Assembly: GCA_046484535.1 (NCBI GenBank)
Contig: JAWOIT010000134.1
Span: 1-38,981 of the forward strand
Length of the DNA: 38,981 nucleotides
Source: JAPHTQ01 sp046484535
Lineage (GTDB): Bacteria; Pseudomonadota; Gammaproteobacteria; Thiohalomonadales; Thiohalomonadaceae
Direction of reading: 5' to 3'
Below the pieces are notes generated by a model. That model did no database searches. It was not told the origin of the DNA and worked only from the letters and a program-made list of their open reading frames with translations. Both the position numbers and the translations under genes were made by a program. Below, in pieces: positions 24,169 through 33,108 of this stretch; position 1 is the first letter of the stretch, and each line of letters opens with the position of its first letter.

Positions 24169-24542
24169 CAAGCCTATCACCACGAAGCGCACGAAGAACA
24201 CGAAGCCTTTGAAATTTGCGTCACGGACCGAGCTGTCGCTGCAAACGGGAGTTTGTGACTGGTATCGTTCATTGATCTTCTCCCTATACGGGAAGCCGTT
24301 ATAGCGATTGAGACCCTTCGGGTACGAATGACACTTACTTAAACAACTGCTGCGTCATTCCCGCATGCCTGTAGCGGGAATCCAGCCGTCAGAAACCTGG
24401 ATTCCGGCCAAAACCATGCCGGAATGACGGCTTCGACATTCTGTTTACTGTAAAGTTAGTAATATTCCCTTTGTACACTTCGTGTTATTCGTGGTGCATA
24501 TCCATTATTGTTACAATTCGTAACAGTTGGTATGCTTCTGCA
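24169..24542. repeat. Intergenic repeat island
   Basis: No gene is supported in these 374 bases. A CACGAAG-rich repeat at 24178-24205 faces a similar inverted copy at 24478-24496. Between them lies a double-palindrome element: 24353-24367 pairs with 24415-24429 (CGTCATTCCCGCATG type, 14 of 15), and inside it 24374-24385 pairs with 24397-24408 (11 of 12). Both types resemble dispersed non-coding repeats of proteobacteria. The CbrB-like site at 24509-24525 follows. Confidence 0.75.
24509..24525. promoter_or_regulatory. TGTTAC-N5-GTAACA palindrome, likely CbrB-type site
   Basis: The perfect inverted repeat TGTTACAATTCGTAACA lies 17 bases before the cbrX-like start codon. Its half-sites equal those reported for Pseudomonas CbrB (TGTTAC and GTAACA), though as I recall that spacing is longer. 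The same palindrome occurs in front of the DUF294-symporter operon. So close to the start codon it may act in feedback control of the cbrXAB-like genes. Confidence 0.6.
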
Positions 24543-24743
24543 ATGCCACACAACAAAGAACCGGAACAGCATCTGGACAGGGTCATCCTGCTGTTTCTGC
24601 TGGCCCTGTTTCTTCTCCTCTCGCCCATCAATGAGTGGTGGGCCGCGGATGACAGCCCGTGGTACTCCCCCTACCTCATCTGGGGCCTGATGATTTTTCT
24701 CACCTGGCGACTGCAACGCTACCTCAAACGCCATGATCTTTGA
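24543..24743 (+). CDS. Small membrane protein, CbrX-like
   Basis: This 66-residue protein has two hydrophobic helices (about residues 14-28 and 44-57) with a short WWAADDSPWY loop between them. Its end overlaps the following kinase gene by 11 bases, so translation is probably coupled. Pseudomonas has a small gene, cbrX, in the same overlapping position before cbrA, hence the comparison; the match rests on position and type, not on a detailed alignment. No strong ribosome site is visible. Confidence 0.75.
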   Translation: MPHNKEPEQHLDRVILLFLLALFLLLSPINEWWAADDSPWYSPYLIWGLMIFLTWRLQRYLKRHDL

Positions 24744-27699
24744 GCTGTGGCAACTCTTCCTGGCGGGGGTGGCCTACCTGTTGCTGCTGTTCCTTATCGC
24801 CTATGCCGCCGAACACGGCTGGCTACCGCAGCGCCTGGCGCGCCATCCTCTGACCTATACCCTGTCACTGGGCGTTTACGCCACCTCCTGGAGCTTCTTC
24901 GGCAGCGTGGGTTTTGCCCGGAACGACGGCTATAACTTTCTGACCATCTATCTCGGCGTCACCCTCGCCTTTATGCTGGCCCCGGTGCTGTTGCAGCCGA
25001 TTTTGCGCCTGACCCGCGAGTTTCAGCTCTCCTCCCTGGCCGATCTCTTCGCTTTCCGCTATCAGAGCCAGTTGGCCGGTGTTTTGGTCACCCTGTTCAT
25101 GCTTGCCGGCACCCTCCCCTATATCGCCCTGCAGGTACGCGCCGTCACCGAGTCGCTGCAGGTGCTGACCCGGGAATCGGCCCCCGCGCTGATGGCCCTG
25201 GGTTTCTGTGTCACGATCACCTTGTTCGCCATTCTCTTTGGCGCGCGCCACATTTCGGCGCGGGAGAAGCATGAGGGGCTGGTGGTGGCGATCGCCTTCG
25301 AGTCGCTTATCAAGATGCTCGCCCTGCTCGCGGTGGGGCTGTTCGCCCTGTTTGGCGTCTTCGGCGGCTTTGGCGGGCTTGAGCAGTGGCTCAACAGCCA
25401 TCCTGAAGCGCAACAGGCGCTGCACCGCCCGATCCACGAAGGCAGTTGGGCCACACTTCTGCTGCTCGCCTTCGCCGCCGCCTTTTTGCTGCCGCGCCAG
25501 TTCCACATGACCTTTACCGAAAACCTCAATGAGAAGGCGCTGCGTACCGCCAGTTGGGCCTTTCCGCTTTTCCTGCTGCTGTTGAACCTGGCCATCCCGC
25601 CGATTCTCTGGGCGGGCAATGAGTTGCAGGTGGCGACCTCGCCGGACTTTTACGTCCTCGGCATCACCCTGCACCACGATGCGGTGCTGTTGCCGCTGCT
25701 CACCTTCATCGGCGGTATCTCCGCGGCAAGCGCCATGATCATCGTCACCACCCTGGCCCTGGCCGCCATGTGCATGAACCACCTGGTCCTGCCCGCCAGT
25801 TTTCCGCCCCGACTGGAGCCGGAGACCAATATCTACCGATGGCTGCTGTGGGGGCGGCGCATTCTCATCGCCCTTATCATCCTCGCCGGTTACGGCTTCT
25901 ACCTGCTGCTGGAACATAATCAGGGTCTGGTCCAGTTGGGGCTTATCTCCTTTGTCGCCGTGGCGCAGTTCCTCCCGGGCATCATCGGACTGCTCTACTG
26001 GCGGCGCGCCACACGCATGGGGTTTATCACCGGCCTGCTCGGCGGCGGCACGGTTTGGCTCGTCACCCTGCTATTGCCGCTGCTGGAACGCTCCGGACTG
26101 TTGAGCACAGGTTTTGAGTCCGATGTAGGCATGTACGCCGATGATCCCTGGAGCAGCAGCACCTTCTGGTCGTTGGCAATCAACAGCGCTCTTTTTGTTT
26201 CCTTTTCTCTTCTGACCAAACCCAGCACCAAGGAGAGCGAGGTGGCCAACGCCTGCTGCAAAGAGAGCCTGGCCCCACCCAGAGGACGGCCTGTCGCCTC
26301 CAACCTGCAGGAGATCGAACAACAGTTAAGTCTGGTTACCGGTGAGAACATGGCCCGGCTTGAGGTTGACCGGGCATTAAGCGACTTGGGGCTGACCCAC
26401 GCCGAGTTGCGCGGTACCGATCTGGGGCGTCTGCGGGAACGTATCGAGCGGAACCTCTCAGGCCTGGTCGGACCGCTGCTGGCACGGATGATCGTGGACG
26501 AGCGGCTGGAGCTCGACCCCGATGCGCGTAGCGCCCTGTCCGACTCGGTTCAGTTCATCGAGCAGCGCCTGGAACAGTCGCGGATGCAGCTGCGAGGTCT
26601 GGCCGCTGAGATGGATCAACTGCGACGCTACCATCGACAGGTGCTGCAGGATTTGCCGTTGGGTGTCTGTTCGGTGGGCGCGGAAAAACGGATTGTCAGC
26701 TGGAACAGTGCAATGCGCAATATTTCGGGACTGAGCCCGGAACAGGTCATGGGCCACCCGCTCTCCTCCCTGCCGACACCATGGGCAGGTCTGTTGAGCA
26801 GTTTTCTTAACTCCGACGAGCATCAGCTGCGCAAGGTCAAACTGAAACTCAACCAGGAAACCCGTGTGCTCAATCTGCACAAGTCGGCCATCGACGACCC
26901 GGCGGGCGCGCAATCCGGGATTGGAGGCGGAACGGTTATCCTGATCGAGGATTTGAGTGAACTGCACACCCTTGAGGCGGAATTGACCCACAGTGAACGA
27001 CTCGCCTCCATCGGACGCCTGGCAGCCGGTGTGGCCCATGAGATCGGCAATCCGGTCACCGGAATCGCCTGTCTTGCCCAAAACCTGTTGCAGGACAAAG
27101 ATGACCCGGCACTACTGCAGGAGAGTATGGAGCAGATCCTGGAGCAGACACGGCGCATCTCCAATATCGTTCAGTCGCTGGTCAACTTCAGTCACGGCGG
27201 CGCCATCCACGACTATAAACCGGTAGCTGTGGATATCTGTAACTGTATCGATGAAGCGGTGAGGCTGGTGCGGCTCAGTCATGCCGGCAAACAGCTGGGT
27301 TATCTCGTCAATTGTCCGGCAGGGTTGACCCTTGCCGCCGATCGGCAGCGTATGATTCAGGTCTTCGTCAACCTGTTGAGCAACGCCTGTGATGCTTCAC
27401 AACCTGGAGACAACATCGTTATCGACGCAACGGTTCAAGGGAGATACGCCCTGATAACAGTGCATGATAACGGACAGGGTATCCCTGAAGAGTATCAGGA
27501 GAAGGTTTTCGAGCCCTTTTTCACCACCAAGGAGCCGGGACAAGGGACCGGACTCGGCCTGCCTTTGGTATACAGCATTATCCAGGAACACTCCGGCAAT
27601 ATCACGTTTGAAAGTAGCGGTCTGGGCACCCGCTTTTACATTCGGCTTCCGCTTGATGCCATAATTGAAACACCAATACAACGCGGGGAAGGGCAATGA
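24733..27699 (+). CDS. cbrA: SSS-transporter/histidine-kinase fusion, CbrA-like
   Basis: This 988-residue membrane sensor kinase begins with a sodium:solute-symporter-like domain with about 13 membrane helices (residues 1-490; early marks LGVYATSWSFFGSVGF and SSLADLFAFRYQS). A linker follows, then a PAS domain (about 635-745; LPLGVCSVGAEKRIVSWNSA). The HisKA domain holds phospho-accepting H769 in AAGVAHEIGNPVTG. The HATPase domain has VNLLSNACDAS, DNGQGIP, FFTTKEPGQGTGLGL. CbrA of Pseudomonas has this architecture and size and controls carbon-source use with CbrB. Whether the transporter half carries or only senses substrate is unknown. Its stop overlaps the regulator start by 4 bases (ATGA). 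Confidence 0.93.
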   Translation: MIFELWQLFLAGVAYLLLLFLIAYAAEHGWLPQRLARHPLTYTLSLGVYATSWSFFGSVGFARNDGYNFLTIYLGVTLAFMLAPVLLQPILRLTREFQLSSLADLFAFRYQSQLAGVLVTLFMLAGTLPYIALQVRAVTESLQVLTRESAPALMALGFCVTITLFAILFGARHISAREKHEGLVVAIAFESLIKMLALLAVGLFALFGVFGGFGGLEQWLNSHPEAQQALHRPIHEGSWATLLLLAFAAAFLLPRQFHMTFTENLNEKALRTASWAFPLFLLLLNLAIPPILWAGNELQVATSPDFYVLGITLHHDAVLLPLLTFIGGISAASAMIIVTTLALAAMCMNHLVLPASFPPRLEPETNIYRWLLWGRRILIALIILAGYGFYLLLEHNQGLVQLGLISFVAVAQFLPGIIGLLYWRRATRMGFITGLLGGGTVWLVTLLLPLLERSGLLSTGFESDVGMYADDPWSSSTFWSLAINSALFVSFSLLTKPSTKESEVANACCKESLAPPRGRPVASNLQEIEQQLSLVTGENMARLEVDRALSDLGLTHAELRGTDLGRLRERIERNLSGLVGPLLARMIVDERLELDPDARSALSDSVQFIEQRLEQSRMQLRGLAAEMDQLRRYHRQVLQDLPLGVCSVGAEKRIVSWNSAMRNISGLSPEQVMGHPLSSLPTPWAGLLSSFLNSDEHQLRKVKLKLNQETRVLNLHKSAIDDPAGAQSGIGGGTVILIEDLSELHTLEAELTHSERLASIGRLAAGVAHEIGNPVTGIACLAQNLLQDKDDPALLQESMEQILEQTRRISNIVQSLVNFSHGGAIHDYKPVAVDICNCIDEAVRLVRLSHAGKQLGYLVNCPAGLTLAADRQRMIQVFVNLLSNACDASQPGDNIVIDATVQGRYALITVHDNGQGIPEEYQEKVFEPFFTTKEPGQGTGLGLPLVYSIIQEHSGNITFESSGLGTRFYIRLPLDAIIETPIQRGEGQ

Positions 27700-29027
27700 A
27701 TCGTGTGTTGATCATCGAAGATGAGACTATCATCCGCAGCTCCCTAAAACGCCTGCTGGAACGCAATGGCTACAGTGTTTCCGAGTCCGGCTCCGTGCCT
27801 GAGGCGCAGGAGCACTTCGACCTGGATGACTTTGATCTCATCATCGCCGACCTGCGGCTCCCCGGCCCACCCGGCACCGACGTTCTCCGACTGGTGGAAC
27901 AGGTTCCGGTGCTTATCATGACCAGCTACGCCAGTGTGCGCTCAGCGGTGGAGGCGATGAAGCTGGGGGCGGTGGATTATGTTGCCAAGCCCTTCGACCA
28001 TGACGAGCTACTGCTGACACTGGATCGGGTACTTAAACAGCGCAGCCTGGAACGGCAAAACCGCGCCCTCAAGTCCGACCTGTCGCACCATTATCCGGTC
28101 AGCGGTATGATTGGCGACAGCCCGAGGATGCGGGAGGTATTCGAGCGCATTCAGCGTGTCGCCCCCACCGACACCACCGTTTTGATCCTCGGTGAATCGG
28201 GTACCGGCAAAGAGTTGGTGGCACGGGCGGTACACGAGCAAAGTCTGCGCAGCAATGCCCCGCTTATCGCCGTTAACTGCGCCTCGATTCCGGACAACCT
28301 GATTGAGTCGGAGCTGTTCGGTCATGAGAAAGGCGCCTTCACCGGAGCTGTGGAAACTCATCAAGGACTGGTTGAAGCCGCACATGGAGGAAGCCTTTTT
28401 CTCGATGAAATCGGGGAACTCACAACGGAGGCTCAGGCGCGACTGCTTCGTGTGCTGCAAGAGGGTGAAATTCGCCGGGTCGGCGCGACCCGTTCACGCC
28501 GGGTTGACATCCGGCTCATCGCCGCCACTAACCGAGACCTCAAACAGCTGGTTGAACTGGGCGAGTTTCGCAGCGACCTCTATTTCCGGTTGCATGTCAT
28601 GGAAATTGAAATCCCCCCGCTGCGGGAACGAGGCGGGGACATCAGAGTCCTGGCCAACCATTTACTGGAAAGAAGCTGCAAGCGCCTGAACCGGCCCCGC
28701 CTGCAGCTCAGCTCCGAGGCACTGGCCGCGCTCGATCATCACCCCTGGCCGGGAAATGTTCGGGAAATGGAGAACATGATTGAGCGGGCTGTCATTCTTG
28801 CTGACAGTGAAGTCATTACTGTTAAGACACTCGGTTTACAGAATCACAGCGATAGTGCGGGACAGATGGATAAAGAGGGGAGTCTGTCGCTTAATGAATA
28901 CTTTATCCGTTTCGTCCTGGAGAATGAGCGAACAATGACCGAAACGGAGCTGGCCAAGCAGCTTGGGATCAGTCGCAAAACACTCTGGGAGCGACGGCAA
29001 AAACTCGGTATCCCAAGAAAACCTTAA
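27696..29027 (+). CDS. cbrB: Sigma54-dependent response regulator, CbrB-like
   Basis: This 443-residue NtrC-family activator has three domains. The receiver spans about 1-115, with likely phospho-acceptor D52 in IIADLRLPG and K in VAKPF. The AAA+ domain (about 135-365) has Walker A GESGTGKE, the sigma54 contact loop GAFTGA, Walker B LFLDEIGEL and the R-finger region RSDLYFRL. The C-terminal Fis-type helix-turn-helix is MTETELAKQLGISRKTLWER. Overlap with the kinase gene makes them a pair. The GTTAC-N5-GTAAC sites at 24509 and 32951-33034 and the sigma54 promoter at 33063 are its likely targets. Confidence 0.94.
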   Translation: MNRVLIIEDETIIRSSLKRLLERNGYSVSESGSVPEAQEHFDLDDFDLIIADLRLPGPPGTDVLRLVEQVPVLIMTSYASVRSAVEAMKLGAVDYVAKPFDHDELLLTLDRVLKQRSLERQNRALKSDLSHHYPVSGMIGDSPRMREVFERIQRVAPTDTTVLILGESGTGKELVARAVHEQSLRSNAPLIAVNCASIPDNLIESELFGHEKGAFTGAVETHQGLVEAAHGGSLFLDEIGELTTEAQARLLRVLQEGEIRRVGATRSRRVDIRLIAATNRDLKQLVELGEFRSDLYFRLHVMEIEIPPLRERGGDIRVLANHLLERSCKRLNRPRLQLSSEALAALDHHPWPGNVREMENMIERAVILADSEVITVKTLGLQNHSDSAGQMDKEGSLSLNEYFIRFVLENERTMTETELAKQLGISRKTLWERRQKLGIPRKP

Positions 29028-29084
29028 TACCATAGTCGTTTTTCAAAGCGCTCTCTGTCGAACGGATATCTACACACTCAAACA

Positions 29085-32000
29085 TCACTCCGCCAGCATG
29101 TTGATATCTGTTTCTCCCTCATACAGATCCGCTTGGCGATATAACCTGGTCTTCTCATTTAGCACCTGGGAAAACGGTATCGGCGCACCGATGCCATACC
29201 CCTGTGCAAAATCCACCTTAGCCTTTTCCAACGCAAGTAAAACCGACTCGTCTTCGGCATACTCGCCGATGGTTTTCAAACCCATGATATGGCCGATTTC
29301 ATTGATCGACTCCACCATCGCACGGTCTACCGGATCGCGGACCATGTCACGCACAAAGGCGCCGTCGATTTTGAGGTAATCTATGGGCATGCTCTTGAGA
29401 TAACCAAAGGAGCTCAAACCGGCGCCAAAATCATCCAGCGCGAAACTACACCCCATACCGCGCAGAATACTGATAAAACGAGTGGCCCGGGAGAGGTTCG
29501 CCACGGCGGCTGTTTCCGTCACTTCAAAGTTGATATTTTCACATGGCACACCGGTCTCCTCGAAAAGGTCCACCACATATTCCAGGAAATGGTCATCAGT
29601 GATTGATTGACCGGAAAGATTGATGGCGCACTCTACCGGTGGAAAGGCCAAGTTACCCTGTGCATCACGCAACATCTCCAGGGTTTTGCGAATAACCCAG
29701 CGATCGACTGTCGGCATCAGGTTATAGCGTTCCGCCGCCGGAATAAATGCGCCCGGTGGAATCACTTTCCCCTGTTCGTCTTTCATACGCACCAGGATTT
29801 CATAATGGGATACGACACGATCACCGGCCACATGCGCAATGGGTTGGGCATACAATTCAAAGCTGTCGCTGTCAAAAGCCGATGAGAGCCGGTGCACCCA
29901 CTGCATTTGACCATGATGCCGGGCAATCGCCTCATCATCCGGTTGATAGATATGCAGGCGGTTGCGGCCGCTATCCTTGGCGATGAAACAGGCGGCATCC
30001 GCCGCTGCGAGAACATAGGCCATATTGCCGCTGTTAGACTCAATCGGGACGACGCCTATGGAGATGCCCACCTCAAACGCCTTGTCATCCCAAATAAAAC
30101 GAAAATCCCGAATGGCAAGCCTCAAATCTTCGGCGATCTCTTCGGCCTTGGATATCGGGCACTGCTCCAGCAGCAGGCCGAACTCATCGCCACCCAGTCG
30201 GGCGAGAATATCGGCATCACGGACCTTCTGATGAACCAGATTGGCGAGCTGTTGCAACAACTCATCGCCGGCTTTGTGACCGCAGGTATCGTTCACTACT
30301 TTGAACTGATCGAGGTCCATATACAGTAGTGCATGAACATCGCCCTTTTCGTAGGCGCTTTGGATGGCCTCCTCGACACGCTTCTCGAAGACGCGGCGGT
30401 TATACAGCCCGGTCAACATATCGTGACTGGCCTGATAACTCAGCTGACGGGCCATGCCCATCACCTCGGTAATATCATGTAAAACCAATACCGCCCCCAC
30501 CATAAGACCGAAGTGATCGTGCATCGGCGCTACAGTGATTTTCAGATGATAATGGCCGCCATCGGTCTTTTTCAGCACCCCCTCCTCCGATCGGGCCGCC
30601 CCCGTATCTCGACTGAGGCAAAGCTGCACCTGATCTTCCAGTGGTTCACCGGTCTCCTCGTCCTTGAGCTGTAAAACCTCACGATAGTGCCGCTGTAGCG
30701 CCTGCTCGGAGGAAACCCCCAGGAGCGTCTCCGCCGACGGGTTGAGATACTGTACCTTTCCCGTCTCATCGGTAGTCAGTACTCCGTCACCGATCGACTG
30801 CAGAGTCACCAAAGCCAGCTCCTTTTCCTGGTGAAGCGCCTCGCGTGTCTGTTTCAGCTCGCTGATATCACGCATAGTCCCTTCGATGCCGATGGTGTGG
30901 CCGCTCTCATCGAGAATAAACTGGGCATTAGCGGAAACCCATACCCTATCCCCGTTTTTATGCAGCATCAGGATTTCATAGTTATGCAGTCGCCCCGCAT
31001 GAAGGTGCAGGTCCTGGAGGAAGGACTGACCATGATTGGCAACCGCATAGAGCTCGGCAATACGCAGCCCCAGACACTCTTGTTGAGAGTAACCGAGAAG
31101 GTTTTCCACCGAACGGGACACCTGGGTAAGTCTGCCGGCGGGATCGGCGCGATAATAGGTATCCTGCATGTGATCCAGGATGCGGTTAAATTCACGCGTG
31201 GCGTTCTTGCTTTTCTTCTCGGCATTGATCCGGCCACTGATGTCGCACATTACACCCAGCATCCGCTCCGGCTGCCCCTCCTCATCGAGCAGAAGCTCTC
31301 CGGTATCGTGCAACACACGCAGACTGCCATCGGGTAGCAATACCCTAAACTCTCGGTCCAGTGAACTGTATTGTCTGAGCGCATCCTCCAGTGCACTGAT
31401 ATAGGGCTGCCTGTCCTCCCAGTAGATGCTCGACAAAACCACCTGTTTGGTTAGTTTCTTGCCTTGTTCGATCCCCAGCATCGCATAGGCTTCATTCGAG
31501 CAGATCAGTTCCCCACTGTGCAGGTCCAGCTCCCACCGCCCCAAATCTGCGATGTGCTGCGCATTGCCAAAATAGGAGTAATAGGCCTGCAGCTCCCGTT
31601 CGAGCCGATCATTATCCCGCTCAAGCCAAAGCGCCTGGAGTAACCCTCGATTAAATTGATGGTAAACAAACATCAGCATGCCGACATAGAGCAGCAGGCC
31701 GCTTCCAACCATGTAGTGCAGCACATCGTTCTCAGAAAAAAAGCGGACTACCACAGGAAGCGTTACCAGGGAGATAAACAGAAAACCCGCCAGACGTGTA
31801 TGACGGTGGAAATAGAGACCTGCAGTGGCCACCGCAGCCACCACCATTAGCAAAAACGACTGAAACACGAACGAGTCGTCAGGCAAACTGACAAAACCCA
31901 TCCCCACACCCCAAATGGCACCAGTCAGGGTGGTCAAAGCCAGTTGCAGGCGTAACCAAACCGGCGAGCTTTTTCGGATGCTTTTCGTTTGCGTATAGTA

Positions 32001-32201
32001 GAGAACAACGACGCCCCAAAAAGTCAACACAGCAAACAGTGTAAGTAGCCAATAGAGAAGACTTTTAGCGGCAACCTCCCCCTGCAAAACATAAGCCGCC
32101 GCTGCAGCGAGTATGATATGTAGAACGATCGCGGGTAGCGCAGAACGATATGTCCATGCTGTCTGCAGGCGACGTAACGCCCGCTGTTCCTTTTCAAGCA
32201 C
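29085..32201 (-). CDS. Membrane-bound GGDEF/EAL protein with three PAS domains
   Basis: This 1038-residue protein makes or breaks cyclic-di-GMP. About six membrane helices (residues 20-200) form a MASE-like input, followed by PAS domains at about 213-330, 340-455 and 463-590. The GGDEF domain (about 600-755) has an intact RLGGDEF. The EAL domain (about 775-1025) has YEILVRM (E801) with EIL in place of EAL, which is common in active enzymes, plus AINLSGQS, FEVTETA, LDDFGAG, DYLKIDG and IGEYAED. Both activities could therefore work. The start is GTG with GGGGGAG just upstream. It stands alone on the minus strand between the cbrAB-like genes and their probable target operon. Confidence 0.93.
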   Translation of the reverse strand: MLEKEQRALRRLQTAWTYRSALPAIVLHIILAAAAAYVLQGEVAAKSLLYWLLTLFAVLTFWGVVVLYYTQTKSIRKSSPVWLRLQLALTTLTGAIWGVGMGFVSLPDDSFVFQSFLLMVVAAVATAGLYFHRHTRLAGFLFISLVTLPVVVRFFSENDVLHYMVGSGLLLYVGMLMFVYHQFNRGLLQALWLERDNDRLERELQAYYSYFGNAQHIADLGRWELDLHSGELICSNEAYAMLGIEQGKKLTKQVVLSSIYWEDRQPYISALEDALRQYSSLDREFRVLLPDGSLRVLHDTGELLLDEEGQPERMLGVMCDISGRINAEKKSKNATREFNRILDHMQDTYYRADPAGRLTQVSRSVENLLGYSQQECLGLRIAELYAVANHGQSFLQDLHLHAGRLHNYEILMLHKNGDRVWVSANAQFILDESGHTIGIEGTMRDISELKQTREALHQEKELALVTLQSIGDGVLTTDETGKVQYLNPSAETLLGVSSEQALQRHYREVLQLKDEETGEPLEDQVQLCLSRDTGAARSEEGVLKKTDGGHYHLKITVAPMHDHFGLMVGAVLVLHDITEVMGMARQLSYQASHDMLTGLYNRRVFEKRVEEAIQSAYEKGDVHALLYMDLDQFKVVNDTCGHKAGDELLQQLANLVHQKVRDADILARLGGDEFGLLLEQCPISKAEEIAEDLRLAIRDFRFIWDDKAFEVGISIGVVPIESNSGNMAYVLAAADAACFIAKDSGRNRLHIYQPDDEAIARHHGQMQWVHRLSSAFDSDSFELYAQPIAHVAGDRVVSHYEILVRMKDEQGKVIPPGAFIPAAERYNLMPTVDRWVIRKTLEMLRDAQGNLAFPPVECAINLSGQSITDDHFLEYVVDLFEETGVPCENINFEVTETAAVANLSRATRFISILRGMGCSFALDDFGAGLSSFGYLKSMPIDYLKIDGAFVRDMVRDPVDRAMVESINEIGHIMGLKTIGEYAEDESVLLALEKAKVDFAQGYGIGAPIPFSQVLNEKTRLYRQADLYEGETDINMLAE

Positions 32202-32531
32202 GTAAACTCCCCCGTTGGCAAAAATATGCTGCGACAGCGCCCCAAGACCACGAATCAGGCGTTCGTGTCATGAGAGCAGATTAATACAGGGAGAAGAAAG
32301 TTAGATTTCGGACTCCGGATTGGAGACCGCCCCACCTCTGTATGCTTTATTGCTTATTTATTCACATCAAGCTGATTAGACAAGACAGCCCTTACTATAG
32401 CAAGCTTTGCGCTTTGGCGAAAAATGTTATATGGGGCAAGTGTTCGCACAACAAAAAGGCCGGGGCTCGCCCGGCCTCGATTCACCACAAAACAGGTGTG
32501 ACGAATGGGCTGCCCGGAGGTAAAGGCTTTA
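32202..32531. other. Intergenic region upstream of the GGDEF/EAL gene
   Basis: Apart from the rhodanese terminator at 32452-32476, these 330 bases show no supported gene. The part nearest the GGDEF/EAL gene should hold its promoter on the minus strand, but I could not identify clear -35 and -10 boxes. Confidence 0.4.
32452..32476 (-). terminator. Rho-independent terminator of the rhodanese gene
   Basis: GGCCGGG (32458-32464) and CCCGGCC (32470-32476) pair perfectly around GCTCG. On the minus strand the stem is followed by TTTTTGTTG. It lies about 55 bases beyond the rhodanese stop codon. Confidence 0.85.
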
Positions 32532-32867
32532 TTAAGATACCTTGGCGAAGTCGAATCCGTTCTGCGCCCAGCCGATAACCCCGCCGCGCAAATTATAGAC
32601 ATTATCAAAACCGTTCTGTGCCAGATACGCTACAACCTGGCCTGAGCGGGCTCCGCTGCGGCAAATAAAGACAATCTGTTCGTCTTGATCAATCTCCGAC
32701 AAACGGTTACCCAGCGAGGACATCGGAATCGGCTCTGCCCCGGGGATCGAGCCTTGGGCGATCTCCACCGGCTCGCGTACATCAATAATGCGGAATTTGC
32801 GCGCATCATCGCCAATCCACTCCAACAGTTCTTTAGGATCGATCTCTTTTATATTCGCGAAGAACAT
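32532..32867 (-). CDS. Single-domain rhodanese (sulfurtransferase)
   Basis: This 111-residue cytoplasmic protein has the active-site loop CRSGARS with nucleophile C69, preceded by IIDVREPVEIAQGSIPGA and followed by NLRGGVIGW, both standard for small rhodaneses. Such proteins move sulfane sulfur between carriers; the acceptor here is unknown. It is a single-gene unit, divergent from the DUF294 operon and closed by its own terminator. Confidence 0.92.
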   Translation of the reverse strand: MFFANIKEIDPKELLEWIGDDARKFRIIDVREPVEIAQGSIPGAEPIPMSSLGNRLSEIDQDEQIVFICRSGARSGQVVAYLAQNGFDNVYNLRGGVIGWAQNGFDFAKVS

Positions 32868-32950
32868 AAATTGACTCCGTTATTCATAAGCAAAACTTGT
32901 GCTTAGTATATTAGCGAATCCTTATATTTCAAGGGAAAAGTAGCCATTGC

Positions 32951-33034
32951 TTTACATTCGTTGACAGAATTTCGTTACGTTTCGTAACAACAAAGCGTTA
33001 CCTAAAGTAACAGCAGATGGTTACAACGTTTTTA
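32951..33034. promoter_or_regulatory. 23-bp-periodic array of GTTAC-N5-GTAAC sites
   Basis: Two perfect palindromes, GTTACgtttcGTAAC (32974-32988) and GTTACctaaaGTAAC (32997-33011), start exactly 23 bases apart. A half-site GTTACaacgt follows at 33020, again 23 bases on, and a weaker copy TTTACattcgTTGAC starts at 32951, 23 bases before. The array lies about 60-130 bases upstream of the predicted sigma54 start point, the usual place for activator binding. It is also upstream of the divergent rhodanese gene. Confidence 0.75.
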
Positions 33035-33062
33035 TGCCTTTGTTTTACTTGGATTTATATTG

Positions 33063-33077
33063 TGGCATAGGGTTTGC
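33063..33077 (+). promoter_or_regulatory. Sigma54 (-24/-12) promoter
   Basis: TGGCATAGGGTTTGC keeps GG and GC exactly 10 bases apart, as in the consensus TGGCAC-N5-TTGC, with one mismatch in the -24 box. Transcription would start near 33089, 20 bases before the ATG at 33109. The enhancer-like array just upstream strengthens the call. Confidence 0.75.
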
Positions 33078-33108
33078 TCTAGTGTACTAAATTGTGTGGA
33101 TTGTGAGT

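Noticed and set aside
24526..24542. A -24/-12-like sequence (TTGGTATGCTTCTGC) before the cbrX-like gene
   Set aside because: GG and GC are 9 bases apart instead of 10, and sigma54 promoters do not tolerate this shift.
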